Origin: Candidatus Altimarinota bacterium | GTDB taxonomy: Bacteria; Patescibacteriota; Gracilibacteria; UBA4473 | Length of the DNA: 54,526 bases | Direction: 5' to 3' | NCBI GenBank assembly: GCA_021734525.1 | Contig: JAIPIW010000003.1 | Span: 1-54,526 of the forward strand | Notes under the pieces: model-generated | What the model saw: only the letters and a program-made list of their open reading frames with translations | Databases searched by the model: none | Told to the model about the DNA's origin: nothing | In this document: one piece after another, positions 47,970-54,526 of the stretch | Layout: every line of letters begins with the position of its first letter | Numbering within the stretch: position 1 is the first letter of the stretch | Position numbers and translations under genes: made by a program

Positions 47970-50519
47970 TCAACCTTTCTTTTTTAGTTGGAAAATAGCT
48001 TCTAGAGCTTCCCTGGGCGTTAGTTCTTCTGGATTAAGGCTTTGTAGGAGCTCGTCTGTTTTAGATTGCTCGAGAACAATTTTTTCCTGTTGGCGAACCG
48101 TAGAAAATAGATTGGGTTTTCCAGATAATAAGTTTTCCGACTCCAACCTTTTTAGCACTTTTCTAGAATTTTCAATAACTTTTTTTGGTACACCAGCAGA
48201 TTCTGCTACATCTATTCCAAATGAATCCGCAATTCCTCCTTTTATGACTCGTCGCAAGAAAGTAATTCCCCCATCCCCCAATGTAGCAGAAACATGGAAA
48301 TTCTGGGCTTGTGGCAATTCTTCTACTAGCTCCACTAGTTCATGGAAGTGGGTAGCAAAAAGTGTTTTAGCCTTAATCTCGTTATGTAGATGTTCTGTAA
48401 TCGCCCAAGCTAAAGAAATACCATCAAAAGTAGAAGTTCCTCGGCCAATTTCATCCAAAATAACAAAGCTTTTTTCTGTAGAGGCATAAAGAATCCGAGA
48501 AGTTTCGGTCATCTCTACAAAAAAGGTTGATTTTCCTCCTGCTAAATCATCTGAGGCACCAACTCTAGTAAAGATACGATCAAAAATACTGGTCTTCATT
48601 TTTTTAGCTGGCACAAAAGATCCTATTTGGGCCAGTAATATTAAAATGGCATTTTGTCTCAAGAAAGTAGATTTACCGGCCATATTAGGTCCGGTAAGCA
48701 AGTGAAAACGAGAGTCTTCACTCATCCGTAAATCATTAGCGATAAAAGTTTCTGTAGCTAATTTCTCTACCACAGGATGACGTCCCTTTTCTATCTCTAA
48801 AATAGAATCCTCTGTTGTAATTTCTGGCTTAGTCCACCTACCTTTAGAGGCGGTTCTGGTCAAAACAAATATCGCATCTAACTCCGCTATTGCTGTTGAT
48901 ACCTCTTGGATTTGCCCAGAGAATTTGAGAACTTCTGCGCGTAATTCCAAAAATAATTTATGTTCTAATTCAAAGGCTTTGCTTTCCGAAGAAAGAACTT
49001 TTTCTTCATGATTAGAAAGTTCATTCGTTGTAAATCTCTCTGCGTTAACTAACGTCTGACGACGAATCCAATTTCCTGGCACATTCTTTGCCTGGGCAGT
49101 AGATACTTCCAAGCAAAAACCAAAATTATTAGAAAACTTCAGGCGCAAATTCTGAATACCAGATTCTTTTTTCTGCTTTTCTAGAAAATCATCTAACCAA
49201 GTTTTAGAATCTTGGGAAAGTAGACGAAGTTCATCTAATTCTTTCGAAAATCCATCCTTAAACATTCCTCCACTCATAATTTCCAAAGGAGGATTTTCTA
49301 CCAGTGCCTTCTCTAACTTAGCAGATAAGTGGTTGAGTGTATTTAAATATCTGGATTTACTTTGTACTAAATTTGCCTTCATATTTTCACAAGACTTTAC
49401 TAGGTCCGGAAGAACCGCCAAAGAATTACGTAAGAAAGCTAAGTCTCGGGCATTACCACGTCCAGTAACAAGTCTTGCTTTTATTCTTTCCAAATCTGCT
49501 ATCTGCTGGAGGTTTTTAGTTAAGTTCTTTTGAAAATCTAAGTTGTTTAAGATTTCTTCGACCGCTTCTAATCGAAAATTAATTTTCTTTTTGTCGAGTA
49601 GCGGACTAGATAACCACGAACGAAAGAGCCTCGCTCCCATAGCCGTAAGGGATTTTTCAAAAACACTATAAAGAGTTGCCCCTGCATCACTAGTTTGAAA
49701 TGGTCTAAAAATCTCTAAGTGCTGAAAGGTCTGTTTATCCAGTTGCATAACCTCTCTGGTATCATAACGAACTAGTTTAGAAAGATGCGAGAGATCTGTT
49801 TTCTGTGTTTCTTTTAAATAAGCCAAGATTTGACTAACTGTCTGAGTGAGAGGCAAATTATTATCCAACCCTAACACCGCTAGATTCTGGAGATCAAAAT
49901 GACTCCTTATAATTTCTTCAGCTGTGTTTTTATCTAGTCTTTTTCTAACTGTTAGATGAGCTTGTGGTAATTTTCGGCAAAAGTCTTTATCCACAAAAGT
50001 GTCACTAGAAAGTAAGATCTCCCTAGGATTTAGTTTGTAGAGTTCATCGAAAAAAGATAATTCATTAGTAAATAAACTTGTCTTAAAACTTCCGGTGGAA
50101 AGATCTGCATATGAAAGTGCAAAATTTTCTTTATCTAAATCCAACGCCACTAAAAAAGAATTTTCTTCTGGAATGAGGTTGCCTTTTTCTAATGTTGTCC
50201 CTGGGGTTACCACCCGAACCACTTCTCTGGTTATTTTTGCAGTCGCAGGATCTTCTCTTTGTTCTGCAATCGCTACAGCATATCCTGCCTCTATAAGCTT
50301 ACTTAAATACTCCTCGTGCGCATGATGTGGAAATCCACACATCGGCATTTCGTTTTCCGTTCCCTTATGACGAGCAGTAAGAACAATCCCTAAAATACGG
50401 GAAGCAAGTTGAGCATCTTCATAAAACATCTCGTAGAAATCCCCTAAGCGAAAGAATAAAATTGCTTGAGGATTTTGCGCTTTAAGTTCTGCGTATTGAC
50501 GTTGCACTGGGGTCGACAT
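47970..50519 (-). CDS. mutS: DNA mismatch recognition protein MutS
   Basis: 849 residues, full length. The mismatch-binding domain starts with FFRLGDFYEMFYEDA (the Phe-x-Glu-type F and E that read mismatches are in FYEMF). Connector, lever and clamp regions follow. The ATPase has Walker A GPNMAGKSTFLRQ, a DDLAGGKSTF signature segment and Walker B VILDEIGRGTSTFDG. It recognises replication errors and recruits MutL. MutL is not in the window. The gene sits between two toxin-antitoxin modules and ends in TGA, which shows that TGA is a stop here. Confidence 0.97.
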   Translation of the reverse strand: MSTPVQRQYAELKAQNPQAILFFRLGDFYEMFYEDAQLASRILGIVLTARHKGTENEMPMCGFPHHAHEEYLSKLIEAGYAVAIAEQREDPATAKITREVVRVVTPGTTLEKGNLIPEENSFLVALDLDKENFALSYADLSTGSFKTSLFTNELSFFDELYKLNPREILLSSDTFVDKDFCRKLPQAHLTVRKRLDKNTAEEIIRSHFDLQNLAVLGLDNNLPLTQTVSQILAYLKETQKTDLSHLSKLVRYDTREVMQLDKQTFQHLEIFRPFQTSDAGATLYSVFEKSLTAMGARLFRSWLSSPLLDKKKINFRLEAVEEILNNLDFQKNLTKNLQQIADLERIKARLVTGRGNARDLAFLRNSLAVLPDLVKSCENMKANLVQSKSRYLNTLNHLSAKLEKALVENPPLEIMSGGMFKDGFSKELDELRLLSQDSKTWLDDFLEKQKKESGIQNLRLKFSNNFGFCLEVSTAQAKNVPGNWIRRQTLVNAERFTTNELSNHEEKVLSSESKAFELEHKLFLELRAEVLKFSGQIQEVSTAIAELDAIFVLTRTASKGRWTKPEITTEDSILEIEKGRHPVVEKLATETFIANDLRMSEDSRFHLLTGPNMAGKSTFLRQNAILILLAQIGSFVPAKKMKTSIFDRIFTRVGASDDLAGGKSTFFVEMTETSRILYASTEKSFVILDEIGRGTSTFDGISLAWAITEHLHNEIKAKTLFATHFHELVELVEELPQAQNFHVSATLGDGGITFLRRVIKGGIADSFGIDVAESAGVPKKVIENSRKVLKRLESENLLSGKPNLFSTVRQQEKIVLEQSKTDELLQSLNPEELTPREALEAIFQLKKKG

Positions 50520-50567
50520 GCAGTGAGGAATTTGCCGGAATTTGTTAAGTTTAGCAAGTTAAAAATA

Positions 50568-50583
50568 TTATATTATAATATAG
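50568..50583. repeat. AT palindrome, copy 8 (15 of 16 bases)
   Basis: TTATATTATAATATAG, one mismatch at the last base. It lies between the divergent mutS and RelB-like genes. Confidence 0.9.
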
Positions 50584-50609
50584 TATTAAAATAAACTGTG
50601 AAAAAGTTA

Positions 50610-50649
50610 TTGCTTTTTTTATAAATACAAATATAATACATTTGTATTT
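50610..50649 (+). promoter_or_regulatory. Promoter and operator of the second RelE-type module
   Basis: TTGCTT (50610-50615), a 16-bp spacer and a perfect TATAAT (50632-50637). The -10 region lies between perfect 10-bp inverted arms AAATACAAAT (50623-50632) and ATTTGTATTT (50640-50649), a likely operator for the RelB-like ribbon-helix-helix protein. Confidence 0.75.
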
Positions 50650-50667
50650 GTTTAGTATTTATTTGCA

Positions 50668-50946
50668 ATGAATTCACTTCTACAAATCCGTATCGATAAA
50701 GAAAAAAAAGAACAAGCTCAAGAAGTTTTTAAGAACTTGGGCATGAACCTTACAACTGGTATTAACATCTTCCTTTCTGCAGTACTAAGAGAAAGAGGAA
50801 TTCCTTTTCAATTATACGAAGAAGACGAAAACAGTAGAAAATTAAGCAAAGAAACAATTCGAAATTTAAAGGCTGCACAAAAGGATTTTAAAAAAGGAGA
50901 TGTGTACACCTTAGAAGAAGTTAAAGCTCACTTTGGATTACAATGA
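50668..50946 (+). CDS. RelB/DinJ-like antitoxin
   Basis: 92 residues. LLQIRIDKEKKEQAQEVFKNLGMNLTTGINIFLSAVLRERGIPF is the ribbon-helix-helix DNA-binding start of RelB/DinJ antitoxins (quoted here as a region, residues 4-47). The charged C-terminus ends with VKAHFGLQ. It overlaps the toxin gene by 4 bp (ATGA) and has a perfect inverted-repeat operator upstream. Confidence 0.88.
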   Translation: MNSLLQIRIDKEKKEQAQEVFKNLGMNLTTGINIFLSAVLRERGIPFQLYEEDENSRKLSKETIRNLKAAQKDFKKGDVYTLEEVKAHFGLQ

Positions 50947-51206
50947 AATTTTCTTTTTCTAGCACTTTTATTTCTTCTTTAGAAAAAATCTCCCCTAAAG
51001 ACCAAAAACGCATTATTAAAAAATTAAACTGGTTTTCTGGGCAAAAAGATATCTTTGTTTTTACAAGTCCGCTTAAGAATAATAAAAAACTAGCTACTCA
51101 TCGTTTGCGCATAGGAGATTACAGAGTCCTTATCTACCATTCTTCTGAAACAAATACTATTCGCATAATGGATGTCGGACATAGAAAAAATATTTATCAA
51201 AACTAA
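50943..51206 (+). CDS. RelE/YafQ-like toxin
   Basis: 87 residues. It contains ISPKDQKRIIKKLNWF, THRLRIGDYRVLIYH and IRIMDVGHRKNIYQN, the RelE fold with basic residues that contact the ribosome-bound mRNA. It is translationally coupled to the RelB-like gene. Compared with the toxin at 47482-47739 only the RLRIGxYR and GHRKNIYQ regions match, so the two modules are not recent copies of each other. Confidence 0.87.
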   Translation: MKFSFSSTFISSLEKISPKDQKRIIKKLNWFSGQKDIFVFTSPLKNNKKLATHRLRIGDYRVLIYHSSETNTIRIMDVGHRKNIYQN

Positions 51207-51258
51207 CAATTGATAATTGATTTTAACCATAAAAACTGGCACGATTCCCCCCGACCCC

Positions 51259-52476
51259 ATGAAAATTTTCTTTTGGTGTTGTTTGGCCCTTCTTATTCCT
51301 GGACTTCTCCTCAGAATTCCAGTTGGAGGAGCTGGGATTCTGGCTACAGATATTATTCTGCCGGTCTTTGCTTTTGTCTGGCTGTTTACAAAACTAGTTA
51401 TTACCCGCAATTTCCCTCGCAACTCTTTTATTCGTCCCGGAATTATTTTCCTAGTAATTGCGCTAATTAGTTTTGTCTTGGGAACTAGTGAACTTTTATT
51501 CAAGGAACAAGTATTGTCTTTAGCTCATTTACTTCGTTTTGCTTCTCTTCTTATTTGGGGTTGGGCTAGCACCGATATTTTCCGTAACGAACAAAATTCT
51601 TTTTGGAAAGGACTTTTTTGGATTCTGACCATTATTGTTTTGCTAGGTTTGGTGCAGTTCCGGTTTATTCCAGATATTTCTAGTTGGTCACGTGAGGGTG
51701 GACTAGATCCTCATACCGGACGATTACTAGGAACTTGGTTAGACCCCAACTTCATGGCCGGATTATTAGGATTTAGTTTGCCCCTACTAATTGCTAGATG
51801 GTACAGATCCTCTTCTACAAGAATGAAGATTATTTTGGGAGTTCTTATTGCCCTATTCCTTTACGCCCTATTTCTAACCTTTTCCAGAAGTGGGTATTTA
51901 GCAAGCTGCATAGGACTGCTTGTCTTCTTCCTTTTCCGAGACTGGAAAATAATAATATTTGGTATTCTTATTATAGCTCTTGGAATTGCAACTAATGAAC
52001 GTGCCCAAAAAAGAGTCGGCGAACTAGGCGGAACTCTTTCTGCCATAGTTCTACACGAGACAGATGAAATAGATCCCACCGCTAGTCTCAGACTACAAAG
52101 TTGGCAAAAGAGTTTCGAACTTTGGCAAAAGTATCCTCTCCTTGGTATTGGCTATAATACTTATCGCTACAGGGCTAGTGAAGAAGGAATCGTAGATGAA
52201 AATTATTTCTCTAGTGGTGGATCAGATTCCACCCACTTAACTATTTTGGTTACTACCGGAATTCTAGGTTTTTTGGCTTTTATGTGGTTTTTGGGAAAAA
52301 TAGTTTGGATAAATTTTCATAGATTTTTATCCACCAGAAATGAGTTATTTTTAGGCTTTGTGGCGGGACTAGTGACAATTTTCATTCATGCCTTTTTTGT
52401 TAATTCGCTCCTCTTTCCGTTAATATTTATGCCTCTAATTGCCACAGCTGGAATTTTAGAAAATATGAAATCATGA
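51259..52476 (+). CDS. Wzy/O-antigen-ligase-like polytopic membrane protein
   Basis: 405 residues from ATG 51259 (MKIFFWCCLALLIPG); an upstream frame adds 14 unconvincing residues. It has about 11 membrane helices with a large external loop. Wzy_C/WaaL-type features are TFSRSGYLASCIGL (cytoplasm-proximal helix), then LRLQSWQKSFELWQKYPLLGIGYNTY and DSTHLTILVTTGILGF with the conserved His. It would polymerise or attach a lipid-linked glycan on the outer face of the membrane. Its stop overlaps the start of the DUF4012 gene by 4 bp (ATGA). Confidence 0.87.
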   Translation: MKIFFWCCLALLIPGLLLRIPVGGAGILATDIILPVFAFVWLFTKLVITRNFPRNSFIRPGIIFLVIALISFVLGTSELLFKEQVLSLAHLLRFASLLIWGWASTDIFRNEQNSFWKGLFWILTIIVLLGLVQFRFIPDISSWSREGGLDPHTGRLLGTWLDPNFMAGLLGFSLPLLIARWYRSSSTRMKIILGVLIALFLYALFLTFSRSGYLASCIGLLVFFLFRDWKIIIFGILIIALGIATNERAQKRVGELGGTLSAIVLHETDEIDPTASLRLQSWQKSFELWQKYPLLGIGYNTYRYRASEEGIVDENYFSSGGSDSTHLTILVTTGILGFLAFMWFLGKIVWINFHRFLSTRNELFLGFVAGLVTIFIHAFFVNSLLFPLIFMPLIATAGILENMKS

Positions 52477-54254
52477 AAAAATTAGGAATTTTTTTATTTA
52501 GTTTTGGAATTGTGGGAATACTGGTTTCTGTCTCTATTGGCGAAAAAAAAATACCAGAACTAAATGCTAGTATCTTTACTTTGGCAGAACAGGCTATGGA
52601 TGCTGGACTAAATAAAGAGAACTGGCAGGAAGTATCTTTAGAAGCCAAAAAAATACCACGCATTTTCCCGCTGTCTCTCATCCGTAAATCTTTTTTGGAA
52701 GCAGAAGAAATTGTCTTAGAAGTAAATCAATTAAAGGAAAATATTCCTTCTCTTTTTACATCCCCCCTTGATACCGAAAAGATTCTGGAGGAATTTAAAT
52801 CTTTAGAACGGATAGATAAGAATCTAAAAAGAATCTCTCAGAATTTAAATAAGATTCCTGATTTTTTGTTGGACGAAAAACAGCAGGAGGACCTAAATCA
52901 TCTCCAAGCAAAACTTAGAGTTGTCCGCTGGCATTTAGCGGATATCCAAAAATTCAAAAATATCCTGAGACAATTAAGTAAAAATGAAGAAAAAATTCTG
53001 GTTTTACTCCAAAACGAAAACGAACCTCGTTCTACCGGAGGATTTACCGGTAGCATCTTAAACATCTCTCTCGGTAAAGAAGAAATTACCTGGGAATTCT
53101 CAGATATTTATAGCTTAGATCGTTTGATTCCAGGTAGTTCCCAACTTCCAGCTCCAGATTTCTTTCGCGATTTGAGTCAAACCATATCCCTTCGTGATGC
53201 AAATTTCTGGCCAGATTTTCCTACCTCCAGTCAAAAGTACCGTGAATTTTTCGAGGATCTTGGCAGACCTGTTCCGAATATAGTTCTGGCTATCAATTTA
53301 AACATCTTAGAGGAACTTCTCAGTCTTACTGGACCTATTAAGATTCCGAAGTGGGGCGTAACCGCCAACGAGCACAATGTAGATCTTGTCTTACAGTTCT
53401 TAGTAGAGGCAAAGGTTGCTGGTCGATTCGGCGCTAAAGAACCATTACTTTCCTTTGCCGAAGAACTTTTTAAGACTGAAAACTTTGCCTCTATTACCAC
53501 TGATAAATTACTTAACTTTGATTTTTCTAAATTCATAAACCAAAAAAATATTCTGGCTAATAGCAAAAACAAAGAATTACAAAAACTCTTTGAAACTTGG
53601 CAAATAGACGGACTAGTCCAACAGAAAAAAGAAGCAGATAATTTCCTCTATTTTGATTTTATTTCTGTAGGGGCTAATAAGTCAGAAAAATTTGTTTGGA
53701 CAAAACTCTGGCATGACAGTGAGATAAGCAAAGACGGTACAGTAAAAAACTTTGTGGAAATCATTAGAAATCATGCTCTAAAAAATGGTGAAATATCTAC
53801 TTTACTGCAAGATTCTTCTTGGCCAGAAAATGTGCGGGAACTTCTAGTTGATGAAGATTTGTTATGGAAATTGGGGGAAGGACAAAACAGAACTTTTTTA
53901 CGTCTTTTTGTCCCCAAAAATGCCAAACTACTTTCCCAAAAAAATCCTTCTGGATTTATTACCGAGAATTTTTCAGATGATAAGAAATTCAAAATTTTTG
54001 AAATTCCCATGTTTGTTGTTCCCGGAGAAAAAATAAAAATACAGTTAGAATACGAAACTAAGTTAGAACGTGGTAGTAACAACTGGCGTCCTTATCTCCT
54101 GCAAGTCGTGGGAACACCAGGACGAGAAAAAACATCCTTTATGTCTACCATTTCTACAACTAAAAATGGTAAATTTACCGCCGAAACTAAAAATATTGGC
54201 AAACCCCAAGACCTTATTGATGATGATTTTAGGGCAGTGATTGAATTTGAGTAG
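52473..54254 (+). CDS. DUF4012 family extracytoplasmic protein
   Basis: 593 residues. One N-terminal helix (LGIFLFSFGIVGILVSVSI) anchors it. Helical segments (about 30-165) precede the DUF4012 core, marked by EEKILVLLQNENEPRSTGGFTGSI near 170-195. The C-terminal third is beta-rich (VPGEKIKIQLEYETKLERG). DUF4012 proteins often sit beside polysaccharide genes, as here with the Wzy-like gene (4-bp overlap). The molecular function is unknown. Confidence 0.86.
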   Translation: MKKLGIFLFSFGIVGILVSVSIGEKKIPELNASIFTLAEQAMDAGLNKENWQEVSLEAKKIPRIFPLSLIRKSFLEAEEIVLEVNQLKENIPSLFTSPLDTEKILEEFKSLERIDKNLKRISQNLNKIPDFLLDEKQQEDLNHLQAKLRVVRWHLADIQKFKNILRQLSKNEEKILVLLQNENEPRSTGGFTGSILNISLGKEEITWEFSDIYSLDRLIPGSSQLPAPDFFRDLSQTISLRDANFWPDFPTSSQKYREFFEDLGRPVPNIVLAINLNILEELLSLTGPIKIPKWGVTANEHNVDLVLQFLVEAKVAGRFGAKEPLLSFAEELFKTENFASITTDKLLNFDFSKFINQKNILANSKNKELQKLFETWQIDGLVQQKKEADNFLYFDFISVGANKSEKFVWTKLWHDSEISKDGTVKNFVEIIRNHALKNGEISTLLQDSSWPENVRELLVDEDLLWKLGEGQNRTFLRLFVPKNAKLLSQKNPSGFITENFSDDKKFKIFEIPMFVVPGEKIKIQLEYETKLERGSNNWRPYLLQVVGTPGREKTSFMSTISTTKNGKFTAETKNIGKPQDLIDDDFRAVIEFE

Positions 54255-54389
54255 TTGATATTAAAAATAGATTAAATAGTTTTTATATTTTTTTTGATCT
54301 ATCTGTCACAATTAATATTCTGTAATTTGCTATGAAAAAATTAGAAGTAAATAATTCAAAAAAAATTGGTAATACTTATATTAAAAATT

Positions 54390-54526
54390 GGGTCATGCCT
54401 AGAATAGCGAAATAAAAAACGCTAATCTGTGGTCATGATGAAGAAAAACAAGTATGCAAACCGTTCCAAAATTTCTGAGAAGAAAATCCGAGAAATTGTG
54501 AAGTATTTTTCGATGGATTTGGAGTC
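54390..54526 (+). mobile_element. Left end of an IS1595-like insertion sequence, cut by the window edge
   Basis: Starting near GGGTCATGCCTAGAATAGCG (54390-54409) the DNA shows a short AGCG/CGCT inverted pair and a repeated GGTCATG (54391 and 54431). This is followed at once by a transposase start. The left boundary is inferred from these features, because the right end is outside the window. Confidence 0.55.
54435..54526 (+). CDS. N-terminal fragment of an IS1595-like transposase
   Basis: 30 residues are visible: MMKKNKYANRSKISEKKIRE, then IVKYFSMDLE, and the frame is still open at the edge. The pattern of a basic start, RSKISEKK.REI..YFS.DLE matches what I know of IS1595-family transposase N-termini, which continue into a helix-turn-helix (ATKIA.LTGLNRNT). 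The catalytic domain lies outside the window, so the family assignment is provisional. Confidence 0.65.
   Translation, partial: MMKKNKYANRSKISEKKIREIVKYFSMDLE

Noticed and set aside
4839-50583. AT palindrome as a promoter or terminator
   Set aside because: It contains TATAAT on both strands, but no consistent -35 lies 16-18 bp away in the copies checked. Copies occur inside ribE, within the ATPase operon and between convergent genes, which suits neither role generally.
54332-54415. A 27-residue frame after the DUF4012 gene
   Set aside because: It is short, of AT-rich Lys/Asn composition, and runs into the presumed IS end. There is no supporting signal.
1-54526. Recoded TGA (Gracilibacteria/Absconditabacteria code)
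   Set aside because: Several conserved genes end at TGA at the expected length (mutS, the 2H phosphoesterase gene, the 233-residue pilin-like gene), and all core genes are full length with the standard code.
1-54526. CRISPR array or tRNA genes
   Set aside because: No regularly repeated 20-40 bp unit with spacers was seen, and no sequence with a convincing T-arm and acceptor pairing was found.

Overview
The window is a compact, AT-rich bacterial chromosome segment: about 40 protein genes, gaps mostly under 100 bp, and many start/stop overlaps (ATGA, TAATG). It has no rRNA, no recognisable tRNA and no CRISPR array. The gene mix suggests a member of the Candidate Phyla Radiation (Patescibacteria), possibly a Peregrinibacteria-like or otherwise relatively well-equipped lineage. 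The evidence is a set of signal-peptide plus two-helix VirB2/TrbC-like proteins, a PilT ATPase, DUF4012 and LytR-CpsA-Psr proteins, several secreted beta-rich surface proteins, sparse biosynthesis, and almost no Shine-Dalgarno sequences. TGA acts as a normal stop (mutS, the 23041-23778 gene, the pilin-like operon), so the Gracilibacteria/Absconditabacteria code is excluded. The phylum is an inference, not a proof.

Layout. 1-2064: a large unknown protein, open at the left edge, with a REP/MITE-like palindromic element inside its frame. 2229-4187: a GC-richer membrane protein with its own terminator and the only strong Shine-Dalgarno seen. 4480-9342: the membrane and stalk part of a V/A-type ATPase (G/H, I, K, E, C, F, transcribed leftward). 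The rotor ring carries a Na+-binding signature, but catalytic subunits A, B and D are absent. 9482-14328: an anchored TPR protein and two secreted surface proteins. 14472-19016: class II aldolase, pseudouridine synthase, an AbiE-type toxin-antitoxin pair and MurJ. 19017-19512: a highly structured non-coding region. 19513-29285: lamin-tail surface protein, membrane protein, RuvC, a four-gene run (2H phosphoesterase, glutamine amidotransferase, alpha/beta hydrolase, lipoprotein), a WecA/TagO-like transferase and a transporter fused to HEAT repeats. 29436-34705: EF-hand protein, hairpin cluster, PP2C-like/propeller protein and two VirB2-like proteins. 34824-39297: ribosomal protein L21 with a histone-H1-like tail, GuaA, RibD, RibE and a flavodoxin-fold oxidoreductase. 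39431-42872: three more VirB2-like proteins diverging from PilT. 42898-47163: an LCP protein and a MurL/MurD pair, an alternative route to D-glutamate in peptidoglycan. 47237-51206: two RelE-type toxin-antitoxin modules bracketing mutS and a tiny zinc-ribbon gene. 51259-54526: a Wzy/O-antigen-ligase-like protein, a DUF4012 protein, and the left end of an IS1595-like insertion sequence at the window edge.

The most unusual signal is a 16-bp perfect AT-only palindrome, TTATATTATAATATAA. It occurs six times exactly and twice with small changes, once every 4.3-8.5 kb across the whole window. Copies sit in every kind of context: between operon genes, between convergent genes, between divergent genes, at a stop codon, next to start codons and inside the ribE coding sequence. 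This fits a spaced, genome-wide site for a DNA-binding protein, or a very small dispersed repeat, better than a promoter or terminator.
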